The notes under the pieces are model-generated. The model did no database searches and was not told the origin of the DNA. It worked only from the letters and a program-made list of their open reading frames with translations. 64,000 bases of DNA from Pseudomonas sp. Gutcm_11s (GTDB taxonomy: Bacteria; Pseudomonadota; Gammaproteobacteria; Pseudomonadales; Pseudomonadaceae): positions 666,315 through 730,314 of the forward strand of contig NZ_JAQSUW010000014.1 of the NCBI RefSeq assembly GCF_028649395.1, written 5' to 3'. The number at the start of each line of letters is the position of its first letter. Position 1 is the first letter of the stretch. Of the stretch, positions 8,437 through 17,008 are shown in pieces. A program made the position numbers and the translations under genes.

Positions 8437-9195
8437 ATGAACACATTCACGACACTTTCCCGACGCATGATGGCAAAACGCCTCGGCCTTGCCGGTGTTT
8501 TACCCGCTTTGGGCCTGTTCGGCTACAGCTCGCTACACGCTGCACCTCTAACCCTGCCCGAGGAGCTTATCGGCGCTACCGAGGGCTTTCTTGAGTTCAT
8601 GGTCGAGGACTATCTAGAGCGTAGCGAAATCCCAGCACGCCATGAAATTCAAGTGAATCAGCTTGACCCGCGCCTGCGCCTGGCCGCCTGTGACAGTGAT
8701 TTGACGCAGAGCCTGGAAAGCCCGGCACAACCAGTCGGTAGGGTTACCGTGCGGGTCAGCTGCGAGGGCAGTACGCCTTGGACAGTGTTTGTCCCCGCCC
8801 AGGTGCGTATCTTCCGACCGGTGGTAGTGCTGAAGACAGCGCTCAAGCGCGACGCCATTGTAGGGCCAGCAGACATAGCGCTGGTCGAGCAGGACATTGG
8901 CTTGCTCAACCGAGGCTACATAACCGATCCAGCCCAGGCCATCGGCAAAAAAATGACGCGACCGGCACAAATGGATCAGGTGCTGACTCCCGCACAGCTG
9001 CAATTGGCCGAAAGCGTACGCCGCGGCGACCAGGTAGTCATTGCCGCGCAGAGTGGCGGCATCAGCGTACGGATGCAGGGCGAAGCCTTGTCTGCCGGCA
9101 CTCTCGGCCAACAGATCAGCGTGCGCAACCTGGCCTCACAGCGGGTGGTCAGGGCCCGGGTGGTGGGTCCAGGTCAGGTCGAGGTGGAAATGTAG
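8437..9195 (+). CDS. flgA: FlgA, P-ring assembly chaperone
   Basis: Periplasmic chaperone for FlgI polymerisation into the P ring. From ATG 8437 the product has 252 aa; a hydrophobic signal sequence ([22 protein letters not shown]) precedes the mature protein, and the C-terminal SAF-like domain shows [19 protein letters not shown] and GAL-type [19 protein letters not shown] sequences. The promoter at 8410-8425 puts the transcript start at about 8436, so initiation at the in-frame ATGs at 8467 or 8470 (242 or 241 aa, with a normal 25-26 residue signal peptide) is quite possible. It stands ahead of flgM and flgN on the same strand but flgM has its own promoter. Confidence 0.93.
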   Translation: MNTFTTLSRRMMAKRLGLAGVLPALGLFGYSSLHAAPLTLPEELIGATEGFLEFMVEDYLERSEIPARHEIQVNQLDPRLRLAACDSDLTQSLESPAQPVGRVTVRVSCEGSTPWTVFVPAQVRIFRPVVVLKTALKRDAIVGPADIALVEQDIGLLNRGYITDPAQAIGKKMTRPAQMDQVLTPAQLQLAESVRRGDQVVIAAQSGGISVRMQGEALSAGTLGQQISVRNLASQRVVRARVVGPGQVEVEM

Positions 9196-9263
9196 GCACG
9201 ATTCTTGTAGCGCAATTAACCGACGATTTCCTACACTGTTAAACGACGCACACATTTGCGCCC

Positions 9264-9290
9264 TAAAGTTTCGACGGGACCGGCCGACAA
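9264..9290 (+). promoter_or_regulatory. sigma-28 (FliA) promoter of flgMN
   Basis: TAAAGTTT followed by 11 bases and GCCGACAA is an essentially perfect FliA promoter, 38 bases before the flgM ATG. It gives the standard feedback loop: FliA drives its own anti-sigma factor. Confidence 0.93.
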
Positions 9291-9328
9291 CCCAGTCAAG
9301 CGTCCAGATACCGTCAGAGGTTCACAAC

Positions 9329-9670
9329 ATGGTTATCGACTTCAACAGGCTGAACAATGCCTCCAACGCCGCCAACAGCGGGCGTACCGGCAATGCTCAG
9401 GCCAGCGGCCGAAATGAAGCCGTCAGCAGCACGCCGCCGAATGCGGCTCAGGTTGCCGATGAGCAGGCCACTGCCGGCAAGACGGGTGAATCCGTTCAGC
9501 TCAGCCGTGAAGCCCAGCAGTTGCAGAAAGTGAGCGACAAGCTGCGTGACCTGCCGACCGTGGACAAAGAGCGCGTCGCCAAACTGAAGCAGGCCATCGC
9601 CGATGGCAGCTACCAGGTCGATGCCCAGCGCGTCGCCGGCAAGCTGCTCGATTTCGAATCCCAGCGCTAG
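9329..9670 (+). CDS. flgM: FlgM, anti-sigma-28 factor
   Basis: Binds and inhibits FliA until the hook is complete, when FlgM is secreted through the flagellar export channel. The 113-aa product has a low-complexity N-terminus (Asn/Ala/Gly/Ser-rich, typical of its unfolded secreted part) and the conserved C-terminal sigma-binding segment [13 protein letters not shown] through [26 protein letters not shown]. Start ATG 9329 is preceded by AGAGG. flgN follows after 49 bases. Confidence 0.96.
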   Translation: MVIDFNRLNNASNAANSGRTGNAQASGRNEAVSSTPPNAAQVADEQATAGKTGESVQLSREAQQLQKVSDKLRDLPTVDKERVAKLKQAIADGSYQVDAQRVAGKLLDFESQR

Positions 9671-9719
9671 TCTCAGGGCTGCGCTGGGGGTGTTGGACGC
9701 CCGATCCCCAGAGCCCGCG

Positions 9720-10187
9720 ATGCAAAGTAACGAACTGCTGCAACTGTTCATCGAAGATATCGGCACGGCACAGCGCCTGCTTGAATTGATCGATACCGAA
9801 TTCCAGGCCATGGGCGAGCGCGACCTGCCACGCCTGGAACAAATCCTTGGTGAAAAAATCCCCCTCCTCGGCCTGCTCGACCAGCACGGCACGGCACGCA
9901 GCAAACTGCTCGCCGCGCAGCAGCTGAGCGCCGACCGTGCCGGCCTGGAAACCCTGGCCAGCCGCAGCACCAACGGCGCCGAGCTGCTTGCCCGTAGCGA
10001 CGAGCTGAGCCAACTTCTTGAAAGCTGCCGCGACGCCAACCAACGCAATGGCCGGCTGATCCGTGCCAATCAGGCATCCCTGAAAAGCGTACTCGGCATT
10101 CTCCGCGGCGGAGAAACACCGGGGCTCTATGACAGCCGCGGCGGCGCCGCTAGAATCGCGCAGCAACGCCCGCTCAGCCAGGCCTGA
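9720..10187 (+). CDS. flgN: FlgN-type flagellar export chaperone
   Basis: Cytoplasmic chaperone expected to protect the hook-junction proteins FlgK and FlgL before export. The product, from ATG 9720, has 155 aa, is predicted all-helical and rich in Leu/Gln/Glu (LLQLFIEDIGTAQRLLELID, EKIPLLGLLDQHGTARSKLLAAQQ), and has the C-terminal NQRNGRLIRANQASLKSVLGILRG typical of FlgN. Sequence conservation in this family is low; position right after flgM supports the assignment. It shares the flgM promoter. Confidence 0.9.
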   Translation: MQSNELLQLFIEDIGTAQRLLELIDTEFQAMGERDLPRLEQILGEKIPLLGLLDQHGTARSKLLAAQQLSADRAGLETLASRSTNGAELLARSDELSQLLESCRDANQRNGRLIRANQASLKSVLGILRGGETPGLYDSRGGAARIAQQRPLSQA

Positions 10188-10267
10188 GCCCCATAACAAC
10201 AAGCACAGGGACATGCCGGCAATATGCCAGTATGCTAGTGCGGTAGTACCCCGGAGATTGTTGGATC

Positions 10268-11002
10268 GTGTCCAATCCATTCCACGAAGACGATGGCCCG
10301 CAGCCACCCAAGGTGCTGAGCGCGCCACTGGAGATCTTCGCCAACCTGCGCATGCTGCAGCAGAGCAACGACCCGCTGATCATCATGTTCAAGGAGCGCA
10401 ACCAGCGCTTCCAGAGTTTCCTGGTCGAGGTCAACCGCGAACGGGGCGTGATCGCCTTGGACGAAATGGTGCCCAACGACGGCGAGCGCTTCATGCAGAA
10501 CGGCGAACCGTTCCGCGTCGAGGGCTTTCACGACGGCGTGCGCATCGCCTGGGACTGCGATGACCCGGTACAGATCGGTGAGCTGGAAGGCTCTCGCTGC
10601 TACTGGAGCCACATGCCGGAGCGGGTCACCTATCACCAGCGCCGCAACGCATTTCGCGCCTCTCTCGGCCAGGGCCAACTGGTCAACATCGAGCTGTCCG
10701 GCACCCGCCTCACCCCAGGTCTCAAGGGCCAGATGCTGGACATCTCCGCCACCGGCTGCCGCCTGCGCTTCGCTGGTGATGTCTGTGGCCGTCTGCAGGC
10801 CGGCCAGGTCTATGAACGCTTCGCCGCGTCCCTGCCGATCGGCGCCATGACCATGGCAGTAGAGCTACGCCATGTGCACTATGTGGAGAAGGTCGACATG
10901 ACTTTCGCCGGCCTGCGCTTCCACCGCCTGAGCGGTCTGGAACAGCGCCAGGTAGAGCGCTTCGTCTACCAGCTGCAGCGCGAGGCGCGCCGCGACGACT
11001 AA
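10268..11002 (+). CDS. flgZ: FlgZ/YcgR-type c-di-GMP-binding flagellar brake protein
   Basis: PilZ-domain protein that, when bound to c-di-GMP, slows or stalls the flagellar motor. The 244-aa product has an N-terminal YcgR domain (about residues 15-115; [19 protein letters not shown]) and a C-terminal PilZ domain with the RxxxR c-di-GMP motif (QRRNAFR) and the second motif DISATG (residues about 158-163). GTG start at 10268 with GGAG upstream. It lies 80 bases after flgN and is followed by a strong terminator, so the flgM-flgN-flgZ transcript probably ends here. Confidence 0.92.
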   Translation: MSNPFHEDDGPQPPKVLSAPLEIFANLRMLQQSNDPLIIMFKERNQRFQSFLVEVNRERGVIALDEMVPNDGERFMQNGEPFRVEGFHDGVRIAWDCDDPVQIGELEGSRCYWSHMPERVTYHQRRNAFRASLGQGQLVNIELSGTRLTPGLKGQMLDISATGCRLRFAGDVCGRLQAGQVYERFAASLPIGAMTMAVELRHVHYVEKVDMTFAGLRFHRLSGLEQRQVERFVYQLQREARRDD

Positions 11003-11016
11003 CGCAAACGCTTGAA

Positions 11017-11044
11017 GAAAAGGCCGCCCCAGAGCGGCCTTTTT
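11017..11044 (+). terminator. intrinsic terminator after flgZ
   Basis: Nine-bp stem AAAGGCCGC/GCGGCCTTT with a CCCAGA loop followed by TTTTTC, 14 bases after the flgZ stop. The A-run on the other side makes it usable for the convergent pauA5 gene too. Confidence 0.9.
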
Positions 11045-11047
11045 CAT

Positions 11048-12391
11048 TCAGACCTGGCCGCCGAGCACTCGCCGCTCCCAGGGCGTGATCTCGTCCAGGT
11101 AGCTCGTCAGCTCCATGCCCTTGCTCGCGCAGTAGCCTCCGATGAATTCCTCGCCAAACCACTGCCTGGCTAGCTCACTGCCCTGCAGCCGCTGGAGCGC
11201 AGCATGCATGGTGCACGGCAGACTGAGCGCCGGCGGCACCTCGAACTCCCCCTGGATCGCCGCGTGCGGCTCAAGCTCCTGCCTCATGCCATGCAGGCCG
11301 GCGGCCAGGCTGGCGGCGATGGCCAGGTACGGATTGGCGTCGGCACCAGGCAGGCGGTTCTCCACCCGCCGCGCTGCCGGCCCGCTGGCCGGGATGCGCA
11401 GACCAGCGGCGCGATTGTCATGCGACCAGCAGGCGTTGTTCGGCGAAGCATAGGGATGGCACAAGCGCTGATACGAGTTCACGTGCGGCGCGAACAATAG
11501 CGTGAAGTCTGCCAGCGCCGCCTGCTGGCCACCGATGAAGTGGAAGAACGCCGGCGTCGCCTCGCCATCCTCGGCGGTGAAGATATTGCGACCGCTACCC
11601 TGCACCACCACGCTCTGATGGATGTGCATGGAGCTACCCGGTGTATGCGGCAGCGGCTTGGCCATGCACACCACGGCTAGGCCGTGCTTGAGCCCGACCT
11701 CGCGCAACATGTGCTTGAACAGGAACGTCTGGTCGGCCACCAGCAGTGGGTCGCCATGCAGCAGATTGATCTCGAACTGGCTGACGCCCATCTCGTGCAT
11801 GAAGGTATCGCGCGGCAAGCCGAGCGCGGCCATGCAGCGGTAGACCTCCTCGAAGAACGGCCGCAGACCATTACCCGATGACACACTGAAGGCCGAGCAG
11901 CCGCTCTCGCGACTGCCATCCAGGCCCAGCGGTGGGCGGAACGGCTGTGCGGCGTCCAGATGCCGCTCGAAGACAAAGAACTCCAGCTCGGCGGCCACCA
12001 CCGGCTGCCAACCATGCTCGGCGTAAGCGGCGACTATGCGCTTGAGCAAGCCCCTCGTGGACAGGCCGGAGCTGCGCCCATCCAGCTCGTCGGCATCACA
12101 GATCGCCATGGCCCGCGGCGAGTCACTCCAGGGCAGGCGGAACACGCGCTCCGGCTCGCTGCTGAGCACCAGGTCGCCATCATCGCTGCCGTAGAAGCGC
12201 GCCGGTGGATACCCGCCCATGATGCATTGCAGCAGCACTCCTCGCGCCAGCTGCAAACGGCGCCCTTCGAGAAAGCCCTCTGCGGTCATGACCTTGCCTC
12301 GCGGCACGCCATTGAGATCCGCGGTGACACATTCGACTTCGCCTATTCCGGTCAAGCGCTCTACGAGCGAACTACGGCCGTCGGTATTCAT
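11048..12391 (-). CDS. pauA5: PauA5-like gamma-glutamylpolyamine synthetase
   Basis: Glutamine-synthetase-fold enzyme that ligates glutamate to a polyamine with ATP, the first step of polyamine catabolism. The 447-aa product has an N-terminal beta-grasp (about 1-105) and a GS catalytic domain with the metal/ATP motifs AAELEFFVFE, HEMGVSQFEINLLHGD, MAKPLPHTPGSSMHIHQS and NRLPGADANPYLAIAA. It belongs with the PauA/PuuA group and not with GlnA: shorter, and lacking the adenylylation region. P. aeruginosa carries pauA5 next to flgMN/flgZ, the same neighbourhood as here, hence the symbol. The leader has CAATAACAAGGA, a CA-type motif overlapping the Shine-Dalgarno. Exact substrate (putrescine, spermidine) cannot be read from sequence. 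Confidence 0.85.
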   Translation of the reverse strand: MNTDGRSSLVERLTGIGEVECVTADLNGVPRGKVMTAEGFLEGRRLQLARGVLLQCIMGGYPPARFYGSDDGDLVLSSEPERVFRLPWSDSPRAMAICDADELDGRSSGLSTRGLLKRIVAAYAEHGWQPVVAAELEFFVFERHLDAAQPFRPPLGLDGSRESGCSAFSVSSGNGLRPFFEEVYRCMAALGLPRDTFMHEMGVSQFEINLLHGDPLLVADQTFLFKHMLREVGLKHGLAVVCMAKPLPHTPGSSMHIHQSVVVQGSGRNIFTAEDGEATPAFFHFIGGQQAALADFTLLFAPHVNSYQRLCHPYASPNNACWSHDNRAAGLRIPASGPAARRVENRLPGADANPYLAIAASLAAGLHGMRQELEPHAAIQGEFEVPPALSLPCTMHAALQRLQGSELARQWFGEEFIGGYCASKGMELTSYLDEITPWERRVLGGQV

Positions 12392-12413
12392 AACTGCTTG
12401 TCCTTGTTATTGA

Positions 12414-12422
12414 TCCGTACAA
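12414..12422 (-). promoter_or_regulatory. CA-type motif in pauA5 leader
   Basis: The minus strand reads CAATAACAA (AAnAAnAA pattern) running into the Shine-Dalgarno AAGG, 22 bases before the ATG. Consistent with Crc/Hfq repression of polyamine use on preferred carbon sources; inferred. Confidence 0.55.
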
Positions 12423-12471
12423 AATACGCATCAGCCGTTCAAGATTTCAAGCAGTCAAAACAGGGAGGGAT

Positions 12472-12708
12472 TCAGCGCAGGAAGGCCACGACCTGATCGG
12501 CATCGAAGGGCCAGTTGAGCTCGGCGCCACTGTCGTTGCGACGCAGCACCGGAATACGCAGGCCGTATTGCTCGACCCAGTCCTCGCGTTCGGCGATATC
12601 CACCAGTTCGACGAGCAAGCCATGCTCGACGAAGGGCATCAGCAACGCCTCGGCCACCTCGCAAAGGTGGCAGCCGAGGGTGCCGAAGAGTTGGCATTCA
12701 GGGGGCAT
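12472..12708 (-). CDS. glutaredoxin-like thiol protein (DUF836 type)
   Basis: Small cytoplasmic protein of 78 aa with a thioredoxin-like fold signature: CxxC motif GTLGCHLCEVAE near residues 13-16, and the cis-Pro region YGLRIPVLRR at about 49-58. It has the length and layout of the glutaredoxin family DUF836, which is normally found as a free-standing small protein. It is likely a dithiol oxidoreductase but its partner is unknown. It lies 80 bases upstream of pauA5 and 44 downstream of the DUF5610 gene, on the same strand; co-transcription possible. Confidence 0.8.
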   Translation of the reverse strand: MPPECQLFGTLGCHLCEVAEALLMPFVEHGLLVELVDIAEREDWVEQYGLRIPVLRRNDSGAELNWPFDADQVVAFLR

Positions 12709-12752
12709 CGGTGCGTCTCCGAATTCGATCAGAGACGCAGTCTAACACCCGC

Positions 12753-13895
12753 TCAGGCCTCCTCGGCCTTGGGCTGGGTGCCGAGCATGCCCTGCAGGCC
12801 ATCGAGCAGGCGGCTGTTGAGCTCCTTCGCCTTGTCCAGCAGCGACTCATCGAAGCGCTCGTCGAGGCTGAAGCCGCCCTCCAGCAGTTGCTCCAGAGTT
12901 CCTTTGGCGTCCTCCGACACCTTGTCGGCAGTGCGCAGTGCATCGAGCAGGCCGCGGGCATAGTCGATCAGGTCGTCGTTCACCGCGCTGGCGGCCTGGC
13001 CGCCCTGCTGGGCGACGGCACCGTAGGTATCGGTAGCCTGCCGCACGCTGGTCTGGGTCAGCTGCAGCGACATGGAGGCCAGTTGCGAGCCGTCGATGTT
13101 CAGCTGCATGGCGCGGTCGAAGGCGCCTTCCAGGTTGCCCGAGTAGAAGTCGCTGGAGATGTCCTGCACCTGCTTGAACAGGTCTTCCAGAGCACTGCGC
13201 TCCTCGTCATCCAGTTCGCCTTCCACCTGCACCTGCCAGGCGCCGATCTGGATGCTGCCGGAATTGCTGCTGGCGCTGCCCACCGAGGTGCTGCCATTGC
13301 TGGCAGCGGCGACGCTGGATTGCGACCAGCTGGCCGAGGCACTGGCAATGGAGATTTTCAGGCGATCACCATCGCGGGTGGTGACCTGCATGTCGAAGGT
13401 CTCGGCCTGGGCGGCAAAACGCTCGCTGCGCGCCGCCACGGCCACGGTATTGCCGTTGCCGCCGGGAGTAGTCTTGCCGTAGTCAGACTGCAGCCCATTC
13501 AGGCCGTTCTGGATCTTGTCGTAGGTGGCATCGATGTCCTCGGCCACCTTGCCCTTGAGCACGCCCATGCCGTCGAGAATCTTGCGCGCCTCGGCAAAGC
13601 CCTTCTCCACGCCTTCGCGGGCCTGAGCCAGCAGGCTCTCCAGCTTGGCCGGATCGGCGCCAGCAGCGGCCTCGCTCTTCATACGCTGCTCGATGAAGCC
13701 GACCACGCGGTCGGCCACCTTGTCCGGCGTGAAGTCGTCACGCTTGCCGTCCAGGGCGCCGGGCTCGAGGCCGAGGCGATTGGCCAGACGGTTGGCCAGG
13801 GTGCTCTGCGGATCGACCTGGCCACGTTGATTGGCCAGGGTATTGATACCAGTCGGGCGCGACTGGGAGGGCGAGAGGGAAGCCAGATTGGTCAT
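12753..13895 (-). CDS. DUF5610-type protein, function unknown
   Basis: A 380-aa soluble protein without signal peptide. Visible parts: a polar N-terminus (SRPTGINTLANQRGQVDPQS), a helical segment with VVGFIEQRMKSEAAAGADPAKLESLLAQAREGVEKGF (residues 65-100; the stretch FIEQRMKSEAA and EGVEKGFAEARKIL resembles DUF5610), a Ser-rich middle (about 185-215), and a helical C-terminus rich in Asp/Leu. The proposed family is widespread in gamma-proteobacteria without assigned function. Its N-terminal pattern resembles anchored surface or flagellum-associated regulators, but nothing here proves a role. Not recognised beyond the domain. Confidence 0.7.
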   Translation of the reverse strand: MTNLASLSPSQSRPTGINTLANQRGQVDPQSTLANRLANRLGLEPGALDGKRDDFTPDKVADRVVGFIEQRMKSEAAAGADPAKLESLLAQAREGVEKGFAEARKILDGMGVLKGKVAEDIDATYDKIQNGLNGLQSDYGKTTPGGNGNTVAVAARSERFAAQAETFDMQVTTRDGDRLKISIASASASWSQSSVAAASNGSTSVGSASSNSGSIQIGAWQVQVEGELDDEERSALEDLFKQVQDISSDFYSGNLEGAFDRAMQLNIDGSQLASMSLQLTQTSVRQATDTYGAVAQQGGQAASAVNDDLIDYARGLLDALRTADKVSEDAKGTLEQLLEGGFSLDERFDESLLDKAKELNSRLLDGLQGMLGTQPKAEEA

Positions 13896-13985
13896 GATGG
13901 CGTACCAGGCAGGGTGAACTGCCAGTTTGACGGCCGCAGTCCGGAAAATTTGAGGGTAAACCGACCAGCGGGCATCAGCCGATGG

Positions 13986-14543
13986 CTATACCCCGCGAGC
14001 CTGCAGCAGGGTTTCGGCGGCGGCGCGCGCCTGCAGCGCCTGATCACCCGGTCCCTGCACGTGGGCCATGCTCAGCGCGCCCTCGAAGAGGAATTGCAGC
14101 TGACTCGCCAGCGGCAGCGCATCCGCCACGCCGAGCTGCTCCAGCGACTGGCGCAGATGCTCGGCAAAGGCCGCCTTGAAGGTCGCCGCCTGCCGATGAA
14201 TCGGGTGCTGGCGATCATGGAACTCGGCGGCGGCATTGATGAAGCTGCAGCCGCAGAAATCGGCCGCGCTGATCCAAGCATGCAGGCCATCAAACACCAG
14301 CAGCACCGCCTCGCGCGGCGCCGCGCTGTCACGCAGTGCATTCAACTGCTCAAGCACGGCCTGCCCACGGTTTTCCAGCACCGCCAGGATCAGCTCGTCC
14401 TTCGATTTGAAGTGCTTGTACAGGGTCATCTTGGCCACACCAGACTCGGCCAGGATGCGGTCGATGCCGGTCGCGTGATACCCCTCGCGGTAGAACAACT
14501 CCAGCGCGGTATTGATCAGTTGCTTGCGTTTGTTCGAAGCCAT
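13986..14543 (-). CDS. TetR/AcrR family repressor
   Basis: DNA-binding regulator of 185 aa. The N-terminal helix-turn-helix is clear (RKQLINTALELFYREGYHATGIDRILAESGVAKMTLYKHFKSKDELI, residues about 5-50), followed by a variable ligand-binding part with FCGCSFINAAAEFHD, seen in several DNA-binding TetR proteins that sense small reactive molecules. ATG 14543 is chosen because GGAGG stands 7 bases before it; the frame is open 22 codons further but those have no Shine-Dalgarno. It is divergent from a metallo-hydrolase gene; the palindrome at 14618-14637 between them is the expected operator, giving auto-regulation and control of the hydrolase. Confidence 0.9.
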   Translation of the reverse strand: MASNKRKQLINTALELFYREGYHATGIDRILAESGVAKMTLYKHFKSKDELILAVLENRGQAVLEQLNALRDSAAPREAVLLVFDGLHAWISAADFCGCSFINAAAEFHDRQHPIHRQAATFKAAFAEHLRQSLEQLGVADALPLASQLQFLFEGALSMAHVQGPGDQALQARAAAETLLQARGV

Positions 14544-14617
14544 CAGGGTCCTCCATCGGGCGGACATTATGCGGGCGGCGGCGACCGACGCTCCAGCATG
14601 GGAAGCCACGCTTGAAA

Positions 14618-14637
14618 TATACAGACCTGTCTGTCTA
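14618..14637. promoter_or_regulatory. TetR operator candidate
   Basis: TATACAGAC-CT-GTCTGTCTA: two nine-base half-sites, eight of nine symmetric, with perfect core ACAGAC/GTCTGT. Located in the 178-base gap between the divergent TetR gene and the metallo-hydrolase, 75 bases from the first and 85 from the second. Confidence 0.8.
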
Positions 14638-14721
14638 TTATCGAGAAACTAATAAATACAAGGTCCTCGCCATGCTGCTCCATGACTTCACCCTCCTCTC
14701 GCCCGTTCGAGGAAACTGAAC

Positions 14722-15579
14722 ATGCGCGCCCTGCTCTTCCTCTTGCTGCTGGCACTTGCCGGCGCCACCCAGGCCGCCGGCCTGCGCTTCGCCCTGGTCA
14801 AGACTGCCGAAACCGAGACGCTCGACGCCTTCACCGTAGAGGATGGCGCCTGGACCGAGAAGGTCATCGCCAACCACGTCGCCGTACTGATCGAGCACCA
14901 TGCCGCCACGCTATTGCTGGATACCTCACTGGGGCGCCAGGTGGACCGCCAGTTCGACTCCGAGATGCCCTGGTACGACAAGCCGCTACTGCAATACGGC
15001 GCGGTGACGCCGGTGCGCGACCAACTGGATCGCGATGGAGTACGGGTCGACCGCATCCTCCTCACGCACAGCCACTGGGACCACGCCTCGGGCCTGGCCG
15101 ACTTCCCCGAAGTACCGGTCTGGGCGCCCTACGAGGAGATCGAGTTCAGCCGCATCGCCGTACCACCGGCGGTATTGCCCAGCCAGTTCGCGCATGCCAT
15201 CCGCTGGGTGCCCTATCAGTTCGACGACCAACCGTTCATGGGTTTCGAGCGCAGCCACGACCTGTTCGGCGACGGCAGCCTAGTGCTGGTGCCACTGGCG
15301 GGCCATACGCCCGGAGGGGTTGGCCTGTTCCTGACCCTCGACGATGGCCGGCGTTTCTTCTTCACCGGCGATGCCAGCTGGCGCCTGGAGGGTTTCACCG
15401 GCCCCAGGGAAAAGTTCTGGATCAGCCGCAACATGGTCGACAACGACCGAGAAGGCACCCGCCTGCAGCTGGAAAAGGTGCATGCCCTGCTGCAGGAGCA
15501 CCCGGGGCTGACCGTGGTCCCGGCCCATGACGAATCCGTGCAGCGCAAGCTCGGCTATTACCCGCACTGGGTGGAGTGA
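14722..15579 (+). CDS. secreted metallo-beta-lactamase-fold hydrolase
   Basis: Predicted periplasmic enzyme of 285 aa with signal peptide MRALLFLLLLALAGATQAAG. The MBL metal site is intact: THSHWDHASGL (HxHxDH, about residues 112-118), the second histidine in PLAGHTPGG, the Asp in FTGDASW and a C-terminal His in VVPAHDESV. That architecture is seen in lactonases, glyoxalase II-like enzymes and quorum-quenching hydrolases; no motif fixes the substrate. Its expression is probably controlled by the divergent TetR protein through the operator at 14618-14637, so the enzyme likely acts on, or protects from, the molecule the repressor senses. Confidence 0.88.
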   Translation: MRALLFLLLLALAGATQAAGLRFALVKTAETETLDAFTVEDGAWTEKVIANHVAVLIEHHAATLLLDTSLGRQVDRQFDSEMPWYDKPLLQYGAVTPVRDQLDRDGVRVDRILLTHSHWDHASGLADFPEVPVWAPYEEIEFSRIAVPPAVLPSQFAHAIRWVPYQFDDQPFMGFERSHDLFGDGSLVLVPLAGHTPGGVGLFLTLDDGRRFFFTGDASWRLEGFTGPREKFWISRNMVDNDREGTRLQLEKVHALLQEHPGLTVVPAHDESVQRKLGYYPHWVE

Positions 15580-15676
15580 CCCTCGACCAATGTCTAGAGG
15601 CAGCAATATTTTCGAAATGTTTTAGTCTTCAGGCTGCAACGACTTCGGACAACCGAAGCGCCTTCACCAGCCGAGG

Positions 15677-15687
15677 AAACAATAACA
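15677..15687 (+). promoter_or_regulatory. CA-type motif in oprD-like leader
   Basis: AAACAATAACA lies between the Shine-Dalgarno GAGG and the ATG, containing an exact AACAATAA. OprD-family porins are known Crc/Hfq targets in Pseudomonas, so catabolite control is plausible. Confidence 0.6.
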
Positions 15688-16953
15688 ATGAGCAAAACCC
15701 CTCTCGCCCGCGGTGTGGCCCTGGCCGCGCTGGGCACCAGCCTCACATTGCCCTCCCTCGCGCAGGCGGCCTTCCTGGAAGACAGCAAGGCCAGTATCGA
15801 ACTGCGTAACTTCTACATGAACCGCGACTTCCGCCAGGAAGGCGCAGCCCAGTCCAAGGCCGAGGAATGGGCCCAGGGCTTCATCCTGCGCTACGAGTCC
15901 GGCTTCACCGAGGGCACCGTCGGCTTCGGTGTGGACGCCATCGGCGCCCTGGGCGTGAAACTGGACTCCAGCCCTGATCGCGCCGGTACCGGCCTGCTGC
16001 AACGTGACCGTGAGACCGGCCGCGCGCAGGACGACTACGGCGATCTGGGCGCCACCGCCAAGATGAAGATCTCCAAGAGTGTGGTCAAAGTCGGCACCCT
16101 GATGCCCAAGCTACCAGTGGTGCAGGCCAACGATTCGCGCCTGCTGCCGCAAGCCTTCAGCGGTGGTGCGTTGAACTCCACCGAGATCGATGGCCTGACC
16201 GTCGATGCCGGCCGCCTCAAGCAGTACAACCAACGTGACTCCTCGGATTACGAGGACATGGTGATGACCACCGGCGCACGCCGCAACATCACCGGCACCA
16301 CTGGCGTCACCGCTGACAAGTTCGACTTCGGCGGCCTCAGCTACAAGTGGAACGACAGCCTGACCACCAGCTACCACTACGGCGCACTGGAAGACCTGTA
16401 CAAGCAGCACTACCTGAGCCTGGTACACGTCCTGCCGATCGCCGACAAGCAGTCGCTGAAGTCCGATATCCGCTGGGCGCGCTCCACTGACGATGGCAAC
16501 ACCAACGTCGACAACAAGGCGCTCAACGCCATGTTCACCTACAGCCTGGGCGGCCATGCCTTCGGCCTCGGCTACCAGAAGATGAGCGGCGACACCGGCT
16601 TCGCCTACATCAACGGTACCGACCCGTTCCTGGTCAACTATGTGCAGATCGGCGACTTCGCCAACAAGGACGAGAAGTCCTGGCAGGCCCGCTATGACTA
16701 CAACTTCGCCGCCATCGGTATTCCCGGCCTGACCTTCATGACCCGCTACCTGAGCGGCGACGATGTCGACATGGGCGCCGCCGGCAATGACGGCAAGGAA
16801 TGGGAGCGCAACACCGACATCGCCTATGTGTTCCAGGAAGGCCCGCTGAAGAACTTCGGCGTGAAGTGGCGCAACGCCACCGCACGCAGCAACTTCGGCA
16901 ACGACCTGGATGAGAATCGCCTGATCCTCAGCTACAGCCTGTCGCTCTGGTAA
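15688..16953 (+). CDS. OprD-family substrate-specific outer-membrane porin
   Basis: Outer-membrane channel for small carboxylates or basic amino acids, depending on the OccD/OccK subgroup. The 421-aa product has a signal peptide to AQAAF, then the typical OprD start (FLEDSKASIELRNFYMNRDFR), the constriction signature LPVVQANDSRLLPQAFSGGALNSTEIDG, multiple amphipathic beta strands and a terminal aromatic (YSLSLW). Regions such as DLTVDAGRLKQYNQRDSSDY are standard. It stands alone between the metallo-hydrolase and amtB and ends in a terminator. Substrate cannot be assigned. Confidence 0.93.
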   Translation: MSKTPLARGVALAALGTSLTLPSLAQAAFLEDSKASIELRNFYMNRDFRQEGAAQSKAEEWAQGFILRYESGFTEGTVGFGVDAIGALGVKLDSSPDRAGTGLLQRDRETGRAQDDYGDLGATAKMKISKSVVKVGTLMPKLPVVQANDSRLLPQAFSGGALNSTEIDGLTVDAGRLKQYNQRDSSDYEDMVMTTGARRNITGTTGVTADKFDFGGLSYKWNDSLTTSYHYGALEDLYKQHYLSLVHVLPIADKQSLKSDIRWARSTDDGNTNVDNKALNAMFTYSLGGHAFGLGYQKMSGDTGFAYINGTDPFLVNYVQIGDFANKDEKSWQARYDYNFAAIGIPGLTFMTRYLSGDDVDMGAAGNDGKEWERNTDIAYVFQEGPLKNFGVKWRNATARSNFGNDLDENRLILSYSLSLW

Positions 16954-16965
16954 ACCCAGCCCCAT

Positions 16966-16995
16966 GAAAAAGCCCGCCGATTGGCGGGCTTTTTC
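16966..16995. terminator. bidirectional terminator between oprD-like gene and amtB
   Basis: A 13-bp perfect stem GAAAAAGCCCGCC with GATT loop, T-rich on both strands. It serves the porin (plus) and amtB (minus), which converge here with 55 bases between them. Confidence 0.93.
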
Positions 16996-17008
16996 TTTCA
17001 CGACTCGA

